Shown in pieces: positions 36,876-50,145 of a DNA stretch of 64,000 nucleotides. The notes under the pieces are model-generated. The model saw only the letters and a program-made list of their open reading frames with translations. It had not been told where the DNA came from and did not search any database. The stretch is from Magnolia sinica (taxonomy: Eukaryota; Streptophyta; Magnoliopsida; Magnoliales; Magnoliaceae), in the NCBI RefSeq assembly GCF_029962835.1, contig NC_080589.1, positions 20,605,586 through 20,669,585 on the forward strand, read 5' to 3'. A program made the translations under genes and the position numbers. Numbering within the stretch: the first letter of the stretch is position 1; each line of letters starts with the position of its first letter.

Positions 36876-37122
36876 TCCACACTGTCTATTCCTTTCCCAA
36901 GCTCATTTTAGGTGTTGAGTCGAAAGATGGGCCCAATTCAACTTTCAGGCGGGCCATGACATAGTAAAAAGTGTATTTATCATTGAAACACCCTTTAATG
37001 TTCTATACACCGAAATATGCTCAATATTGGGCTTGTTTTGCTTATCTTGAGCCATGGGGTGCCATTGGATGGGGTGGATTCACCTAACGTGGGCCCCACA
37101 TGTGAAATATTGTGGAAAAAAT

Positions 37123-37147
37123 AAATATATATATATATATATATATA
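37123..37147. repeat. AT microsatellite
   Basis: An 'atatat' run of about 24 bp inside B2. A GT run follows at 37684-37700. Confidence 0.9.
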
Positions 37148-39500
37148 ATAAAGATGCAGCAGCTACTGCTGTTGTCAGAAGGCAGCAGGCGCTGCCTGCG
37201 GACGGGCAGACGGATTGCAACCCACGGCCCCTGCCGTGGGCCCCACCATGATGTATATTTTGCATCCACGCCGTTTACAAGGTGGGCCACTTCCAGTAGT
37301 GGGCCCCCTCCAAATTTCAGCTCCATCCACAGATCAGGTGGCCTACAGTGCAGGAAACAGTGGGATTGAACCTCTGCCATTGAAACCCTTTTTTTTTGGG
37401 CCACAGAAGTCTTGGATCAAGATGAAATTTGTTTTTCCTCTTCATCCAAGTCCGTACGACCTTATCAATGGCTTGGATGGGAAAATAAGTGTTATGGTGG
37501 GCCCCACGTGGGACCCACAGTGATGTATGTGATTATTCCCCTGCTGTCCACGGCTGTGGACGGTAAAACCCACCTACAGTATGTGTTTCATCCACGCCTG
37601 GCCCAGCGGTTAGGCCCCATCGTGATGTGTTCTATCCACGCTGTTCACACTGGACGGTGGGACCCATCCCTCACGTGTGGAACGGTGTGTGTGTGTGTAT
37701 AATATGTGATGGTTGGCCTTCATGTGGACCCCCACTATGAGGCAGGTGCTGCATCCAATCTGTCCATCCATTTTAAAAAGCTTATTTTATGGCATGGGCA
37801 TAAAGAATGAGCCAGATCCATAGTTCAAGTGGACCCCACCTTGGCATGTTGTAAGGCCCATTAGATGTATTGGGGCCTATGGGTTGAGGCCCATTTGATG
37901 TACATATGGGGCCCAATTGGTGTGGCCCATTTGATACACATAAGGCCCATATTAGGAGGCCTATTGTGATGTATTTTAAGGCCCATGGGCTATGGCCCAT
38001 TGCAATGTACGTAAGGCCCGTTGGTGAGGCCCATTAATGCGGCCCATTTGACGAATGTAAGGCCCACGTGATATGGCCCATTTGATATATTGAATTGCAA
38101 TGTGTGATCCCAACATGGTTTATGTAATGATGTTTACGATGGGCTATGCCTTGGGAGTAATGTTGGTTTGACGTCCACATTGCAAGTATAGTGTTGGTTA
38201 AATGTCCACATTATGACTCTCCCTAGGGCTCATTGATAGGCCCGTACATGTAATGTGTAGGCCGTCTAAGCCCATCTTCGTTATGAACTACATCCATTAC
38301 CATATAACATGCTTAGTATAGTTCCATGATTCACGATCATACGCATCATATGTATGCTTGATATGAGAGGTGGCTGATCATAGCATATGCCTTCGGGCAA
38401 ATTATTTATGGGCTCCCGGATAGGCGGTGCTACCCTACATGAGCGCACGATATGCGCAGGGTTGCTGCATGACTGGATAGTGTGATTCATGTATTCGCAT
38501 TGTGTGGTATGGTTACTGTACGCCCTAGCGACGTTAGGGCCGTAGCCTCCACAGACGTATCGTGGTTGGCAGGATTGGATACCGAAATATTGTTCTACAT
38601 GAGATGCTATAGAGATCCTTGAGTGAAAGTCCCTAAACCCTTATGGTACCAAGAGGTTGTTCCAACATCTAGACCGAGTGGGTGCATGAGCGCCGAGTGC
38701 CGATTACCAGATGATTGCGCTTTCCATTGTGTCGTGGTCGGTTTAAAGGGGGTGCGGCCTTACCCACCCGAGAGGAGGAGACAAAGCTAGGTTGAGTTTG
38801 ACCAACTCGAGGAATGGGTCCGCTATCGACGAGCTGAGCCCGATATTGGTAGGCGGATAATGAGGTCTCTTCGACTTACCTTATTGCGCGCGATGGGGCG
38901 ACGATCTAGTTTAGAGTGTACTAGACCTCGGTGATATTCCAGAGTTAAGTTGTATTGATATGTGGACTTAGATGAAGATTTGCATGCTTGAGTTGCATTC
39001 CACACCGTATGGCCTTGGTATGGCAGACATCATCCATGCCTCGCATTGCATAGCCTTGGTACGGCTCATGGCATTCATGGATTCATCAGCATATTCTGCA
39101 TTACTCTGATACTGCATAACTACTACCTTACGCACATACTTACACCACCCTCTAAGCTTTCCATAAGCTTATGCACGACCGTAACGTGCAGGTGACGTTG
39201 GACCGTCGCAGCACTGAGGCAGGAGCGCATAGCAGATCGTCTTGGAGCTTTTTGTCCATTATCATTGTATTTTCCTTTATGCTCATTGTACTTATAAAGT
39301 TTTTGATCATAGTGAAAATGTAATGGAGTTTTTGGTTGTTGTTTGTGGGTTATGCCTTTGGTTATGCTTATTATGAATTAAACTGATGTTGAAAATTCTC
39401 CTCGTAGCATCCCAGGATCGGAACTTGGCGAATGGATGCTGGGAGCCGAGAATGGAGTTCTACGGAGGCTATCGGTGCCGGATTCGGCAATCGAGAATTT

Positions 39501-42165
39501 ATTGATCGTAGTTGTCCTATTATATGGGTCGCAGTTATCCTGTTATATAGGTTGTGGTACTTGTTATGGTTCGTGGTTATCATGTTATATTGGTCGTGGT
39601 TATCAAGTTATATGGGTCGTAGTTGTAATGTGACGTGTGCAGTTCATAAGGGTCGAGGTTGCCATGTGACGTGGACCCCACCTTGATGAATATGTCTAAT
39701 CCACGCCGTCCACCACCTTCTTCAAATTATTTCAGGCTAAGAGCAAAAAATGAGACAAATCCGAGTCCCGAGTGGACCACACCGAGGGAAACAAAGTCCC
39801 ATTGTTGGAACTTTTTAAGGCCTACTGTTGTGTTTGTATGGGTCGTAGTTGCCATGTTATATATGTCGTGGTTGTCATATTATATGTGTCGTGGTTGTCA
39901 TGTTATATGGATCGTGGTTTACATGTGTTCACTTCCTTTACTACCTAACCATTGGTACCATAGTCTAAGGCTTACAATGGGGTGATCCGATCCATCCACC
40001 TTGTCGGCCAGCTCACTATGGGCCTAAAAAGTCTTGACTTGGGCAGTGTCCACTTCTAACAAACATCACAGTGAGCTTGTAAAGTTTCAATAATCACCAT
40101 TATTTTCTATTTTGTGGCCCACACAAGCGCTGGATCAGGCTGATACTTGGGCCTTATCCCTAAAATGACACGACAAAAAGGATGGGTGGCATTAATTATA
40201 CACATACATCAATGTGGACCCATTTGGGTCGTGGTTCACACGGGTCGTAATTGCTATGTTATATGGGTCATGGTTGTCATGTTGAATGGATTGTGGTTTT
40301 TAACGTGTTCACTTTCTTTTTTACCAACTATTAGTACCTTAGCTTAAGGCCCACAATGAGTTGATCCGATCCATCTACCTTGTTGGCCAGTTTACCGTGG
40401 GCCTAAAAAGTCCTAACTTAGGTAGTGTCCACTTCTAACAAACATCATAGTGAACTTAAAAGGTTTCAATAGTCACCATTTTTTTCTATTATGTGGGCCA
40501 CACGAGCGCTCGATCAGGATGATATTTGGGACATATCCCTAAAATGACACGACAAAAAGGATGGGCGGCATGGATTATACACATACATTAATGTGGGCCC
40601 ATTTGGGTCGTAGTTGGCATGTTATATAGGTCGTGGTTGTCATGTTACATGGATCGTGGTTTTCATTGTATTCACTTCCTTTTCTAACAACTATTAGTAC
40701 CATAGCTTACACATGTTCACAGTGAACCTTAGAAAGTTCCAACAGTGGGACTTTGTTTCCCTCGGTGTGATCCACTCGGGACTCGAATCTGTCTTATTTT
40801 TGGATCATAGCCTGAAATAATATGGAGAAAGTGGTGGACGGTGTGGATTAAACATATACATTAAGGTGGGGTCCACATCACATGTCAACCTCGACCCTTA
40901 TGAACTGCACACGTCACATTACAACCACGACCCATATAACATGATAACCACGACCAATATAACATGATAACCACGACCCATATAATAGGATAACTACAAC
41001 ACATATAACAGGACAACTGCGGTCCATACAACTACGACCCATATAACAGGGCAACTGTGACCCATATAACATGACAACTGCATGCGATCCATACAACTAT
41101 GACCCATATAACAGGAAAATTGTGACCCATATAACATGACAATTACAACCCATATAACAGGACAACTGCGACCCATATAACAGGATAACTACGACCCGTA
41201 TAACAGGACAACTACGATCCATACAACTGCGAACCATATAACAGGACTACTGTAATCTATATAACATGACAACTACGACCCATACAACTGAGACCCATAT
41301 AACAGGACAACTAAGACCCATATAACATGACAACTGCGATCCATACAACTGCGGGCCATTTGGGTCGTGGTTTGCATGGGTCATAGTTGCCATGTTATAT
41401 GGGTCGTAGTTGTTATGTTGTATGCATTGTGGTTTTGAAAGTGTTCAATTCATTTTCTACCAAATCATTGATACCATAGCTTAAGGCCCACAATGGGGTG
41501 ATCTGATCCATCCACCTTGTCGGCTAGCTCGGTGTAGGCCCAAAAAGTCCTAACTTGGGCAATGTTCACTTCTAACAAACATCACAGTGAGCTTGAAAAG
41601 TTTCAACAGTCATCATTATTTTCTATTATGTGGGCCACACGCGCACTGGATTGGGCTGATATTTGGGCCTTAGCCCTAACATGACACAACGAAAAGGATG
41701 GGCAACATGGATTATACACATACATCAATGTGGGCCCATTTGGGTCGTGGTTTGTATGGGTCGTAGTTACCATGTTATATGAGTCGTGGTTGTCATGTTG
41801 TATGGGTCGTGGTTGTCATGTTGTATGGATCGTGGTTTTCAACATGTTCACTTCTTTTTCTACCAAACCATTAGTATCATAGCTTAGGGCTCACAATGGG
41901 GTGATCCGATCCATCCACCTTGTCGGCCAGCTTGCCGTGGGCTCAAAAAGTCCTAACTTGGGTAGTGTCCACTTATAACAAACATCACAGTGAGCCTATA
42001 AAGTTTCAACAGTCACCATTATTTTCTATTATGTGGGCCATATGAGCATTGGATCAAGCTGATATTTTGGCCCTAGCCCTAAAATGACATGGCAAGAAGG
42101 ATGGGTGGCATGGATTATACACATACATCAGTGTGGGCCCCACGAGTTGGGCCTTGCCCATGCCC
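39501..42165 (-). repeat. ~378 bp repeat array (right, inverted) with short tandem repeats
   Basis: Units appear in reverse orientation relative to 30992-32245: 'gtgttcacttcctttactaccta', 'ccatccaccttgtcggccagc', 'tttcaacagtcaccattattttctatt' and 'aaaggatgggcggcatgg'. They start near 39925, 40310, 40670 (truncated), 41450 and 41850. The interval 40915-41350 holds the short 'cgacccatataacaggacaactg' words. The whole forms the inverted partner of the left array around B2. Confidence 0.85.
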
Positions 42166-42417
42166 AAAAAAGGGTTCCGTACATGTCATTAAATATGACG
42201 TAACTTCTTTTTCGCTGAAAAACCTTACAATTACTGAACCAAGGACAAAGGGTATTTTGGTTCAAGTAATTTTCAGAGGCTTGTCTGAAGGCCACCCTTG
42301 GACTATTTGAAAGGTTGAATCTTTTTAGGGAATTTGTCGGATTGGACAAGCCGAACTTCATTAGAACACTTCGGAAAGCTTGGTTCAAACTCACAAAGCT
42401 TTCGTGAGTGACAACAA
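42166..42417 (+). promoter_or_regulatory. low-copy DNA left of C2, possibly the displaced upstream promoter of the peroxidase
   Basis: This stretch is free of the repeats that surround it. It ends directly at the C2 left terminus. If C2 is removed, it joins the peroxidase core promoter at 61160. That link is inference from the insertion, not from any motif. Confidence 0.35.
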
Positions 42418-42429
42418 CACTACAAGAAA

Positions 42430-43265
42430 TTTCACTTTTACCTACGAAAAATTTCGTAGGTAAATGATATTATTTCGTAGGCAAAGAATTTTACCTACGA
42501 AATATTTCGTCGATAAATTCGTTGGTAAAAAGCCGTGGCTAAAGACTTTTACCGACGAAAAAATGTCATCGTCGGCAATGGTAAGACTTTTACCAACGAA
42601 ATTAAAAACTTTGTTAAGACTTTTACCTACGAAGTGTTAAGACCTTTACCTACGAACGTTTTCGTAGGTAAAAACTTTGTTAAAACTTTTACCTACAAAC
42701 ATTTTCGTAGCTAAAAACTTTGCTAAAACTTTTCCTTATGAACATTTTCGTAGCTAAAAACTTTGTTAAAGCTTTCACCTACGAATTTTTTCATAGGTAC
42801 AAATGGTGTTAGGACTTTTACCTACAAGCATTTTCGTAGCTACAAACTTTATTAAACTTTTACCTACGACATGTTTCGTAGGTACAAACTGTATTAAGAC
42901 CTTTACCTACGAATGTTTTTCGTCGCTAAAAGCCTTTTTATCATAGGCAATAAATTGTTCCGATGTAGTGTTTCGTCGATTATTTCGTTACTAAAAGACC
43001 GAGGGGAAACACTTTTACCAACGAAAAAAAATTCGTTGCCAAAGATAAGACTTTTGCCGACGAATTTCTTCATTGGTAAAACCTTTTACCAACGACTTCT
43101 TTCTTACAAAAATTTTACCAACGAATCTTTTCATTGGTAAAAGGTATTATAAAACTTTTTCCTACAAATATTTTCGTAGCTAAAAAGGTAGAAAGCAAAA
43201 GATGAGACTTTTACCTACGAAAAGTTTCGTGGGTAAAAATGCATTCTTTTACCTACGAAAATTCT
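42430..43265. repeat. CACTA C2 left subterminal palindrome array
   Basis: About fifteen 'ttttacctacgaa(a/c)..ttcgtaggtaaaa' units, some with the 'gtcgg/accgacg' or 'tagctac' variants. Confidence 0.93.
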
Positions 43266-43486
43266 TCTGTTTTTTTTTCCAATATTCCAATGAAAAATTC
43301 CTGATATACGCCTGTTACAATTCTTCCTAATATACACCTGTTATGTAATATATTTTATCATATTCACATTCATTCACGCTAATGGGCTCAACTTGTAGGA
43401 ACTGAGATATTACATAACATCCTCGAGTTGCAGATCATACAATTCATTTGTTCCCGACACTGGCTAACAAGTAATGAGACTTCACG

Positions 43487-43733
43487 AGCTACCTGTACCA
43501 GCTGGGCCCATGCTTACTGTATTTCTACGTCCCCTACCACCGCCAAAACCACTACCGCCTCGGCCGCCTCCAAATCGGCCACCACTATCTCTGCAACCTC
43601 TACCACCGCCGCTCCTGCCACCACCTTCACGGTTGTCACTTCTTGGCTCAAGGCGTAGTCCCCAAGTTCTGAACCGTTAAGTTCCAGGGCCATGAAGAAA
43701 CTAGCACCATCTGTTAAATCTAGGTAAGCTGAC
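43487..43733 (-). pseudogene. nucleolin-like protein, last exon with RGG tail, frameshifted
   Basis: After a clear acceptor (TTTGCAG, ending at 43734) the minus strand reads AYLDLTDGASFFMALELNGS and ELGDY, the end of an RNA-recognition motif as in plant nucleolins (...ALELNGSELG...). The frame is then lost near 43645-43660. In the next frame the expected Arg/Gly-rich tail follows: EPRSDNREGGGRSGGGRG, GGRFGGGRGGSGFGGGRGRR, MGPAGTGSS and stop at 43487. Nucleolin-like proteins act in the nucleolus in rRNA gene expression and pre-rRNA processing, and the GAR tail binds RNA. The second RRM core, the first RRM and the acidic N-terminus were not found. The exon lies just inside the C2 left array, so it is a captured fragment. 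Confidence 0.8.
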
Positions 43734-44130
43734 CTGCAAACAAAGGCGAGGCAAAAGTCACCTAACAAGCAACAACCAAACAGATATGGAAAATCCCCAA
43801 ATTATTTGCTCAAAAAAAAAAGATAAAAAGAATATGAGTAGGTATGTCAGAAGTGGCAATATTGAAAGAAATGGCATCTTCCCATTCAACACGGCAGTAG
43901 TATACATGGGGCCAATCAGCACATTTCTTGGGTTGACTTCCACAGAGCGCACAACTACACTTAGCATACATCTATACACATTGGCAAAACAAACCGCAAG
44001 AGCCTTTTTTTTGAAAGGTGTAATAAAATACAATAGCTTTTCTCAAAAGATGTCAGAACAAAATCGCGAGCATACCTACGCACATTTGACATTTAGCAAA
44101 ACAATTAGCTTTTTCACAAGACCTCTTGTC

Positions 44131-44222
44131 ACAAATAGCTTGGTCTAATTAAAATACCATCATCCTGAATAGCCTGGTCTAATTAAAATACCATCATCCT
44201 GAATAGCTTGGTCTAATTAGAA
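44131..44222. repeat. ~39 bp tandem repeat, 2.3 copies
   Basis: 'atagc(t/c)tggtctaattaaaataccatcatcctga' is repeated head to tail. Confidence 0.9.
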
Positions 44223-47200
44223 TATGATGCAACATGTATGTATCTTGGAGCTGAGCAAACTACAAACATAGACTGTTGAATAGTTTGAAAAAGAAAAGAA
44301 AAGATATGAAAACCATCATCCTAAATAAAACCATAGTGAAGGTAAAGGACATTCTGTTAGCAATATAAAGATGGAAATGGGCATGGAGCTTCAAAACATT
44401 CTGTTGATTCTCCCTTGCTAATGGAAAATCAGTAACCTGCATTGCCAGAAAAACATGAAAGAACACCACCAAGAAATCATTTTTAGAAAGAAGAAGAAAA
44501 CACACGCACGCATGCAACTAGCTCAGGCAAGTAGTTAGTATATGACAGACCATTCCTTCCATCTACAACATAAGTTGGCCACCCCATTGTTGCTTCAGCT
44601 TAGTTAAAAGGCTTTGTTCATGGTTAACATTCATGCTCCTGTCAAACAACAAAAGATAATCCAGAAACCTTCCTTGACTAAGAAAATCATTTACTATAAT
44701 CTAAATCATTGAAAAGTCTTTCAGGAGGGACAACCTTTTGCATTTTGACAGTTAAAAAGTTCAAACGTTCAGATTTCACAATTCTCCGCTTATTCTTTAG
44801 TAATTCACATGCCTGAAACAGATTTAGCAAACCATATTATCTTTGATTTTTTACCTTCGTTACAGTTTCTTCCTTCCACATATCAAATCCCTTGAAGAAA
44901 GACCTTGAAGAAGTACCTAATACATACATTAAAAAATAATAATAATAATTTAAAAATCAATGTACAAATAAGCCCAATTCAAATGAATGAAAGCCAAAAT
45001 AAAAATAAAAAGTCAACGAACTGTCAACCTGAAACATATTCGAACAGCCTTGGGTTAGCTTTGATGGGAATAAGGCCCAACCTATTGGCTAGGACTTCAT
45101 CTTGGACCACGATGTGTTGTCTACACCAACCATTCAATGCAACAAAAAACAACTGAGCCAACCATCTCAAAAGGTGGTTATAAACAAAAAGGAAAAGTCA
45201 TGTGCTATACAACTGCTTTTCTCTGTAAACATCGGCAGGTTCGTTCCCAAGTACGTGCTAGACAACTGCTTTTCTCTGCACATATTGAATACAATTAGTA
45301 AGATTTACACTTTAAAAAAGGACAATGAGAACCTAATTACCTTATCATCCAACTCGACTTGGCAAGATTTTGAGCTGCGTCTCTTCAAAACTCGTTGGAG
45401 ATTGACTCTTTAAAAAAACTTGCTGGAGATCCTGTCTTGATTCGGACTCAACAAGACTAGAAACATGAAAAGAGTTCTCGCAGGAATCCAATTCTAAGTT
45501 AAATCTTCAATTACACTACATCAATTAAGTTTACTAACAAGTAAACAGGCACTTCACCTTTACTATGTGTGCTTTCCAACAAAGCAAAATGGGACGAGAT
45601 GTCAATTGACCTTTCAACCAATCATGAAAAACAATTTCCCTGGATCCTTTCACAACCACACCTTGTCTTGGGAAAAACTTGAATCATGGATGAAAGGTTC
45701 ACATTCTTATATCAATGACATGGATAATTTATATAAACCAAGATCACTGAAACATAAATACTCTTAACTAAAATGAGATGAACTAATTTTAATTTACATT
45801 GCAGGTGGATTGTTAATGACAAAAATTTTAAGAAAGGGGACTGATTATATTAAAGTAGAAAATAGGAACAAAAAGTAGCAACCATAATTATTCGTTGCAT
45901 GTTCGATGTTTCAGTTCAAAATTTCCATTTTAATTTTTGCTGCGTTGAGAGAATTGTTCAGGGCCAAACTAGGAAACTGCCCATGCTCCAATTTCTTACC
46001 CAGCAGATCATTCCTAATAGGCAAATGATCCTTAAATAAAAACTGACAGAAACCATTAGGTATAGAAGTAATTCCTAATAGGCAAATGATCCTTGGAGCC
46101 TATAGAGATTTATGTAACCTAGAATGTTAAATACAAATCCCAAATAATGCTGAAACAAAGGTTTGACTCAATATTTATGGGAGTTTTATGCCAATTTAAA
46201 CATAAGGCACAATACCAAATTGAAGAATAAATCAAGTATTGTACCGCTAAACAGAGCAATACATTTTATTTTCAAAGAACTATCAATGCAAGAAATCTCT
46301 ACTTGAACACAATGCCCAAACCTTTCAAAGTCTTATGCAACTTTCACCATTTTATTAAATCAAAGTCAAAGAAATAAACTACATCATGTTCAATTTGAAG
46401 AAGATGATCCACTCTTGCATGACATCCACTCTGCGTAGTTGCTCCAGCTAATGTTGTGAAATGGGTCGAAAAAATTAAGATTTTCAGTGACCACATCCAA
46501 AAAAAAAAAACAATTGACATACCCCAAAATCATGCCTGAGTAATTCCATGTCCTGCTTGCACCAAAGCAATTAGCTAATTATTCCAAAGGAGTTACAACA
46601 GATTTAGAAGGACCATGAATCAATTTTTCATGAACAGTGACATATAATGCAAAGGAGTTTTGAGGCAGTACCTGTATTGCAATAATGAACTCTGAAACCA
46701 AAAGATAAGTGGGGCTCACATGGACTGCATCAGAATTTAAGTTAAACCAAAATAAAGAATACAAGCAAGAGATTAATGTGTCCAACCATATTCCACATCA
46801 CTTCACCTTGTATAACTGTTAAAATAAAATTAATTTGTCCAACCAAACATCACCATCTAGTGGTCCGTATTCAACACGGAAAAGCTCATCAATTGAAGTG
46901 GGGATTGTTCGATGGCCCCTAGCACGCAACCTTGCTTTCCAAGCCAAGAGTGTCTACATGAGATTTGGACATCTATTAGAGAGTTTAAATGAAAAAAAAA
47001 AAAGAAGATAAATTAAGAAAATCAATGGTTCCAATTTAACAAACAAATACCCATTAATAAGAAATCATGATGTCAAACTAATCTGATTGTGATGTACCAT
47101 ATCTGAAGTCGGGTCCACAGGTTGGGCAATTCAGATTAAGCCTTTCATCTGCAAACAAATAAAAAAAGAAAGAACTGTAAGCCCAAAATTGTTAGAGTAA

Positions 47201-48999
47201 GAACTTATAAGTACAGCCCCAAAATTTACCATTCTCCGTGGGCCTGATAAATTTATTCCAGTAAATCTTTCTTCATCTGCAACTAGTTGTAGAAGATCAA
47301 TGAAATTACAAATTACACAAACATTAGTTATTACTTGGCTACTGTAAATGGTAGAACACTGATACATTACTTGTGATTTGGCTCAGCTCATATTGGGTTG
47401 TATTGAAGGGTATTTAAAATCATGATTTTTTTTTCTATTCTATTTGCAGGAGAACTGTATCAACATTGCTTGCAAGCAGCTTTAGAGAGAGAATGGATGA
47501 ATTAATCTTGTCTTATTTACAAAGACAAGGAAACCAGTCTACAGTTGCCATTTCCATCTCAACTGTTTCACCAGCAACAGAGTTGGCAACACTCATCATG
47601 TGCATATGAACCCTCTCATAACTCACTTGTGAGTTTACTACATTCGAAATCTTTTACATTCCACTTATATTTCATATGTTAGTTACCAAAATCTTCACTT
47701 CTTTGTCATTCCCAAAAGAAAACTAAAATAAAAATTGTTGCAATCTTGCATGGTTATAGGACTTAAACAAGCATCAACCAATCCTACACGACTACCCAGC
47801 TTCGGGACGGAAAGCGGGACATGCAAACTACCTGATTTATCAGCTTGGGAACAAAAGAAGTGTGGAAGAAAACAGAACATTATGATAGAATAATTATGTG
47901 AAATTAACAGCTACAAATCAATAACAATAGAACAAAATTCCAACAAAACTGATTCAAAGCTTGCATGCAATGGCCAATATCTCCAGACCAAATTCATATG
48001 TAATATGCCAATATCTCTGAAACCACTTTTTTTCCACCCAATCAATAACACTGCATAATTCCCCTGCTACAACTTTCCCATTGAAACTGCTACTGAAAAA
48101 ACAAAGTGCTCTTCTGAAAGAGAGTACGTCTGCACCTTACAAGTGCTGAAATCCATTGCAGCCCCAGCTGAAAGTAATCCACGTCCATGGTGATTGCTAA
48201 AATGTTGGAGACAGGTAGCCAGATCGGCACAAGGACATTCAGAACTGATCCACTTCAGTTGGACTAGTACCAGCATAATAGACTTGCAGATGACACTTAC
48301 AATAGAAAGCACTTACCGTAAATTTAGTCAAGTCCATGACTTAGGCCCATGAGGATGAATTTCCTGTGACAACTTGGCGCCCATGAGAATGACCTTCCTG
48401 TGACAACATGGCACCATGTCAAAAGAATGGCAGCACACTAAAACCCTCATCCTATAATTTGAAAACAAAATCCAAATAGGAGGTGAGATAGAAAGGATTA
48501 TTAAAGCACACCTGAATCGACCATATGCATCTGCAAAGTCCAGACCACTAAGAGGATGGGCTAACGATGAACATGTAATTACCGAAAAAATAAATTTCCA
48601 GATTCAACATATGTGTGTCCCATTTTATGATAGGATTGACCTATCTTTGGACAATGGCATGTTCGTCATGGACACTACTACTTAATACTCGACATGTTTA
48701 CCATCTAACCATTTATGTTTAAATTGGGATAGTGACTATTATTCATTTTAATCATCAAGATATGTCCTTTAGACAGCAGATTAGTAGTAGGGCCCACAAT
48801 TTGAGCTGTACAATAAGTTTGGCAGGTGAACCTGAGCTGAAAAAACAGATGAAGGGGTGGATCTTTCACAAACATTACACTGGGAAACACCTAACTTGCT
48901 GTGCATTAGCTTTATTCCACACTTGTGTGGGCTTAGCAAAGCTCTATCTGTAGAGATACATGACATATTATCTTCCTGACAAAAAATACATTATAAGTA

Positions 49000-49250
49000 T
49001 GTATGTGTTTGAATGCAGACCACGCTATAGGAAACAGTGCTGATTGAATGCCCACCATTAAAAACTTCTCCAGGCTACAGGAGTTTTGGATCAAGTTGAT
49101 ATTTGGGTTTTCCCTTCATCCAGGTCTGTGTGACTAATCAACAGGCTGGATGACAAACAAACATTACAGTGGGCCTTAGGAAGTTTTTAATGGTCAGCGT
49201 TCAATCGCTACTGTCTCCTGTGGTGTGGTCTACCTTTGGTGTGGTCTACC
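49000..49250. mobile_element. MITE fragment
   Basis: It matches the interior of MITE copy 1: 'ggaaacagtgctgattgaatg', 'ttttggatcaagttgatattt', 'cattacagtgggccttagga'. The ends are missing. Confidence 0.75.
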
Positions 49251-49265
49251 TCGACATGATGGAGG

Positions 49266-49332
49266 GAGAAAGAGAGAGAGGAAGAGAGAAACGGAGAGAG
49301 AGAGGGAGAGGGTGCGAGAGAGAGAGGAGAGG
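49266..49332. repeat. GA-rich microsatellite
   Basis: Interrupted GA runs next to the 5' UTR-like sequence on the minus strand. Such CT-rich leaders (as read on the minus strand) are common in plant 5' UTRs. Confidence 0.85.
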
Positions 49333-49629
49333 GTGCGAATCGCATACCTTCCGATGCAAAAAATGAGAAACTAAAACCTCTGAAATGAGCACCCAATGGA
49401 AACGGAATCTCGCCCGAATTGGAGATCGAGTTTTGGGGTTTCTTGAATCCGAAAATGAGAGCAAGAGAGGGAGAAAATGAGAGCTAGAATCGGGTTTTAG
49501 GGTTTCGGTAATCCGAAAATGAGAGCGAGAGAGGGGGAAGAAATGAGAGCGAGAGGGGGAAAATCGTTTCGGTAATCTGAAAATCAGAGCGAGACCGGGA
49601 AAACGAATTTTGGGTTTAGTTTGCGCACA

Positions 49630-50145
49630 GTGTGCGTTTTACACCGTTTGGCCAGTGATGCTAGTCGGTGCTCTGTGGGCCCCACTATGATGTACGTGTT
49701 ATATCCACACCGTCCATCCGTTTTGAGATATCATTTTAAGTCATCAGCCAAAGAATGAGGGAGATAAAATCTGTAGTGGACCCCAGCTCTGAAAACAGCG
49801 AGGAGAGTGATTCCCACCATTGAAACTATCCTAATGCCCATCCATTATCTTTTGGGCCCACCGAGATGTGGTTCACAAATCCAGCCCATAAATTATGTGT
49901 GTGCCACTTGGATGAGGGGTCATACCAAGTTTCAGACGCATCCAATTTTCAGGTGAGGCCCACCAAGTTCTTTTATATGTTTTAGGCATGTCTTGACATG
50001 ATTTTAGATGGTATGGCCCACTGGAGTTCCGTATACGGCTGATTTTTGGGATATACCATAATTTAAAGGGGACCCATCAAATTCACGGTGTTGATGTTAT
50101 ACACACATCATGGTGGGGCCCACACAGCTTGACCTCATGGGGAGT
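49630..50145. mobile_element. MITE left half followed by a solo foldback arm
   Basis: The interval 49660-49850 ('ggtgctctgtgggccccactatgatg', 'tccacaccgtccatccg', 'gtggaccccagctctgaaaacag') matches the element at 52130-52600. From 49855 ('gcccaccgagatgtggttcacaaatcc') to 50140 ('cccacacagcttgacctcatgggga') it matches one arm of the 6057-6925 foldback. Confidence 0.75.

Larger units (their letters stand above)
32533..39500 (+). mobile_element. LTR-like repeat B2
   Basis: B2 is homologous to B1 over its start, the 11 bp palindrome, the 'cctttcccaagctcattttaggtgttga' block, the GGCCCA tract and the end ('ccggattcggcaatcgag'). It is split by insertion N. Without N it is about 4 kb, shorter than B1 because its GGCCCA array is shorter. 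No gag or pol was found. It sits in the short tandem repeats at both sides. Confidence 0.7.
44740..49610 (-). pseudogene. possible captured multi-exon gene, unidentified
   Basis: Several minus-strand pieces look like exons in an intron-rich setting. The stretch 49610-49347 resembles a 5' UTR ('cgaaaccctaaaacccgattc', CT-rich) ending at a donor (AAG|GTATGC). An ATG at about 48343 opens MDLTKFT and runs into a perfect donor GTAAGT. At 47830-47740 the frame reads ADKSGSLHVPLSVPKLGS. At 47275-47225 it reads DEERFTGINLSGPRRM, between an acceptor GCAG and a donor GTAAAT. At about 47150-47100 it reads ERLNLNCPTCGPDF. At 46953-46854 it reads TLLAWKARLRARGHRTIP and then SIDELFRVEYGPLD, between TAG and GTGATG. 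At about 44870-44740 it reads ACELLKNKRRIVKSERLNF. I do not recognise the protein, and the exon phases do not chain cleanly, so it is probably partial or decayed. A rearranged upstream part of the nucleolin-like locus is possible but unsupported. Confidence 0.35.
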
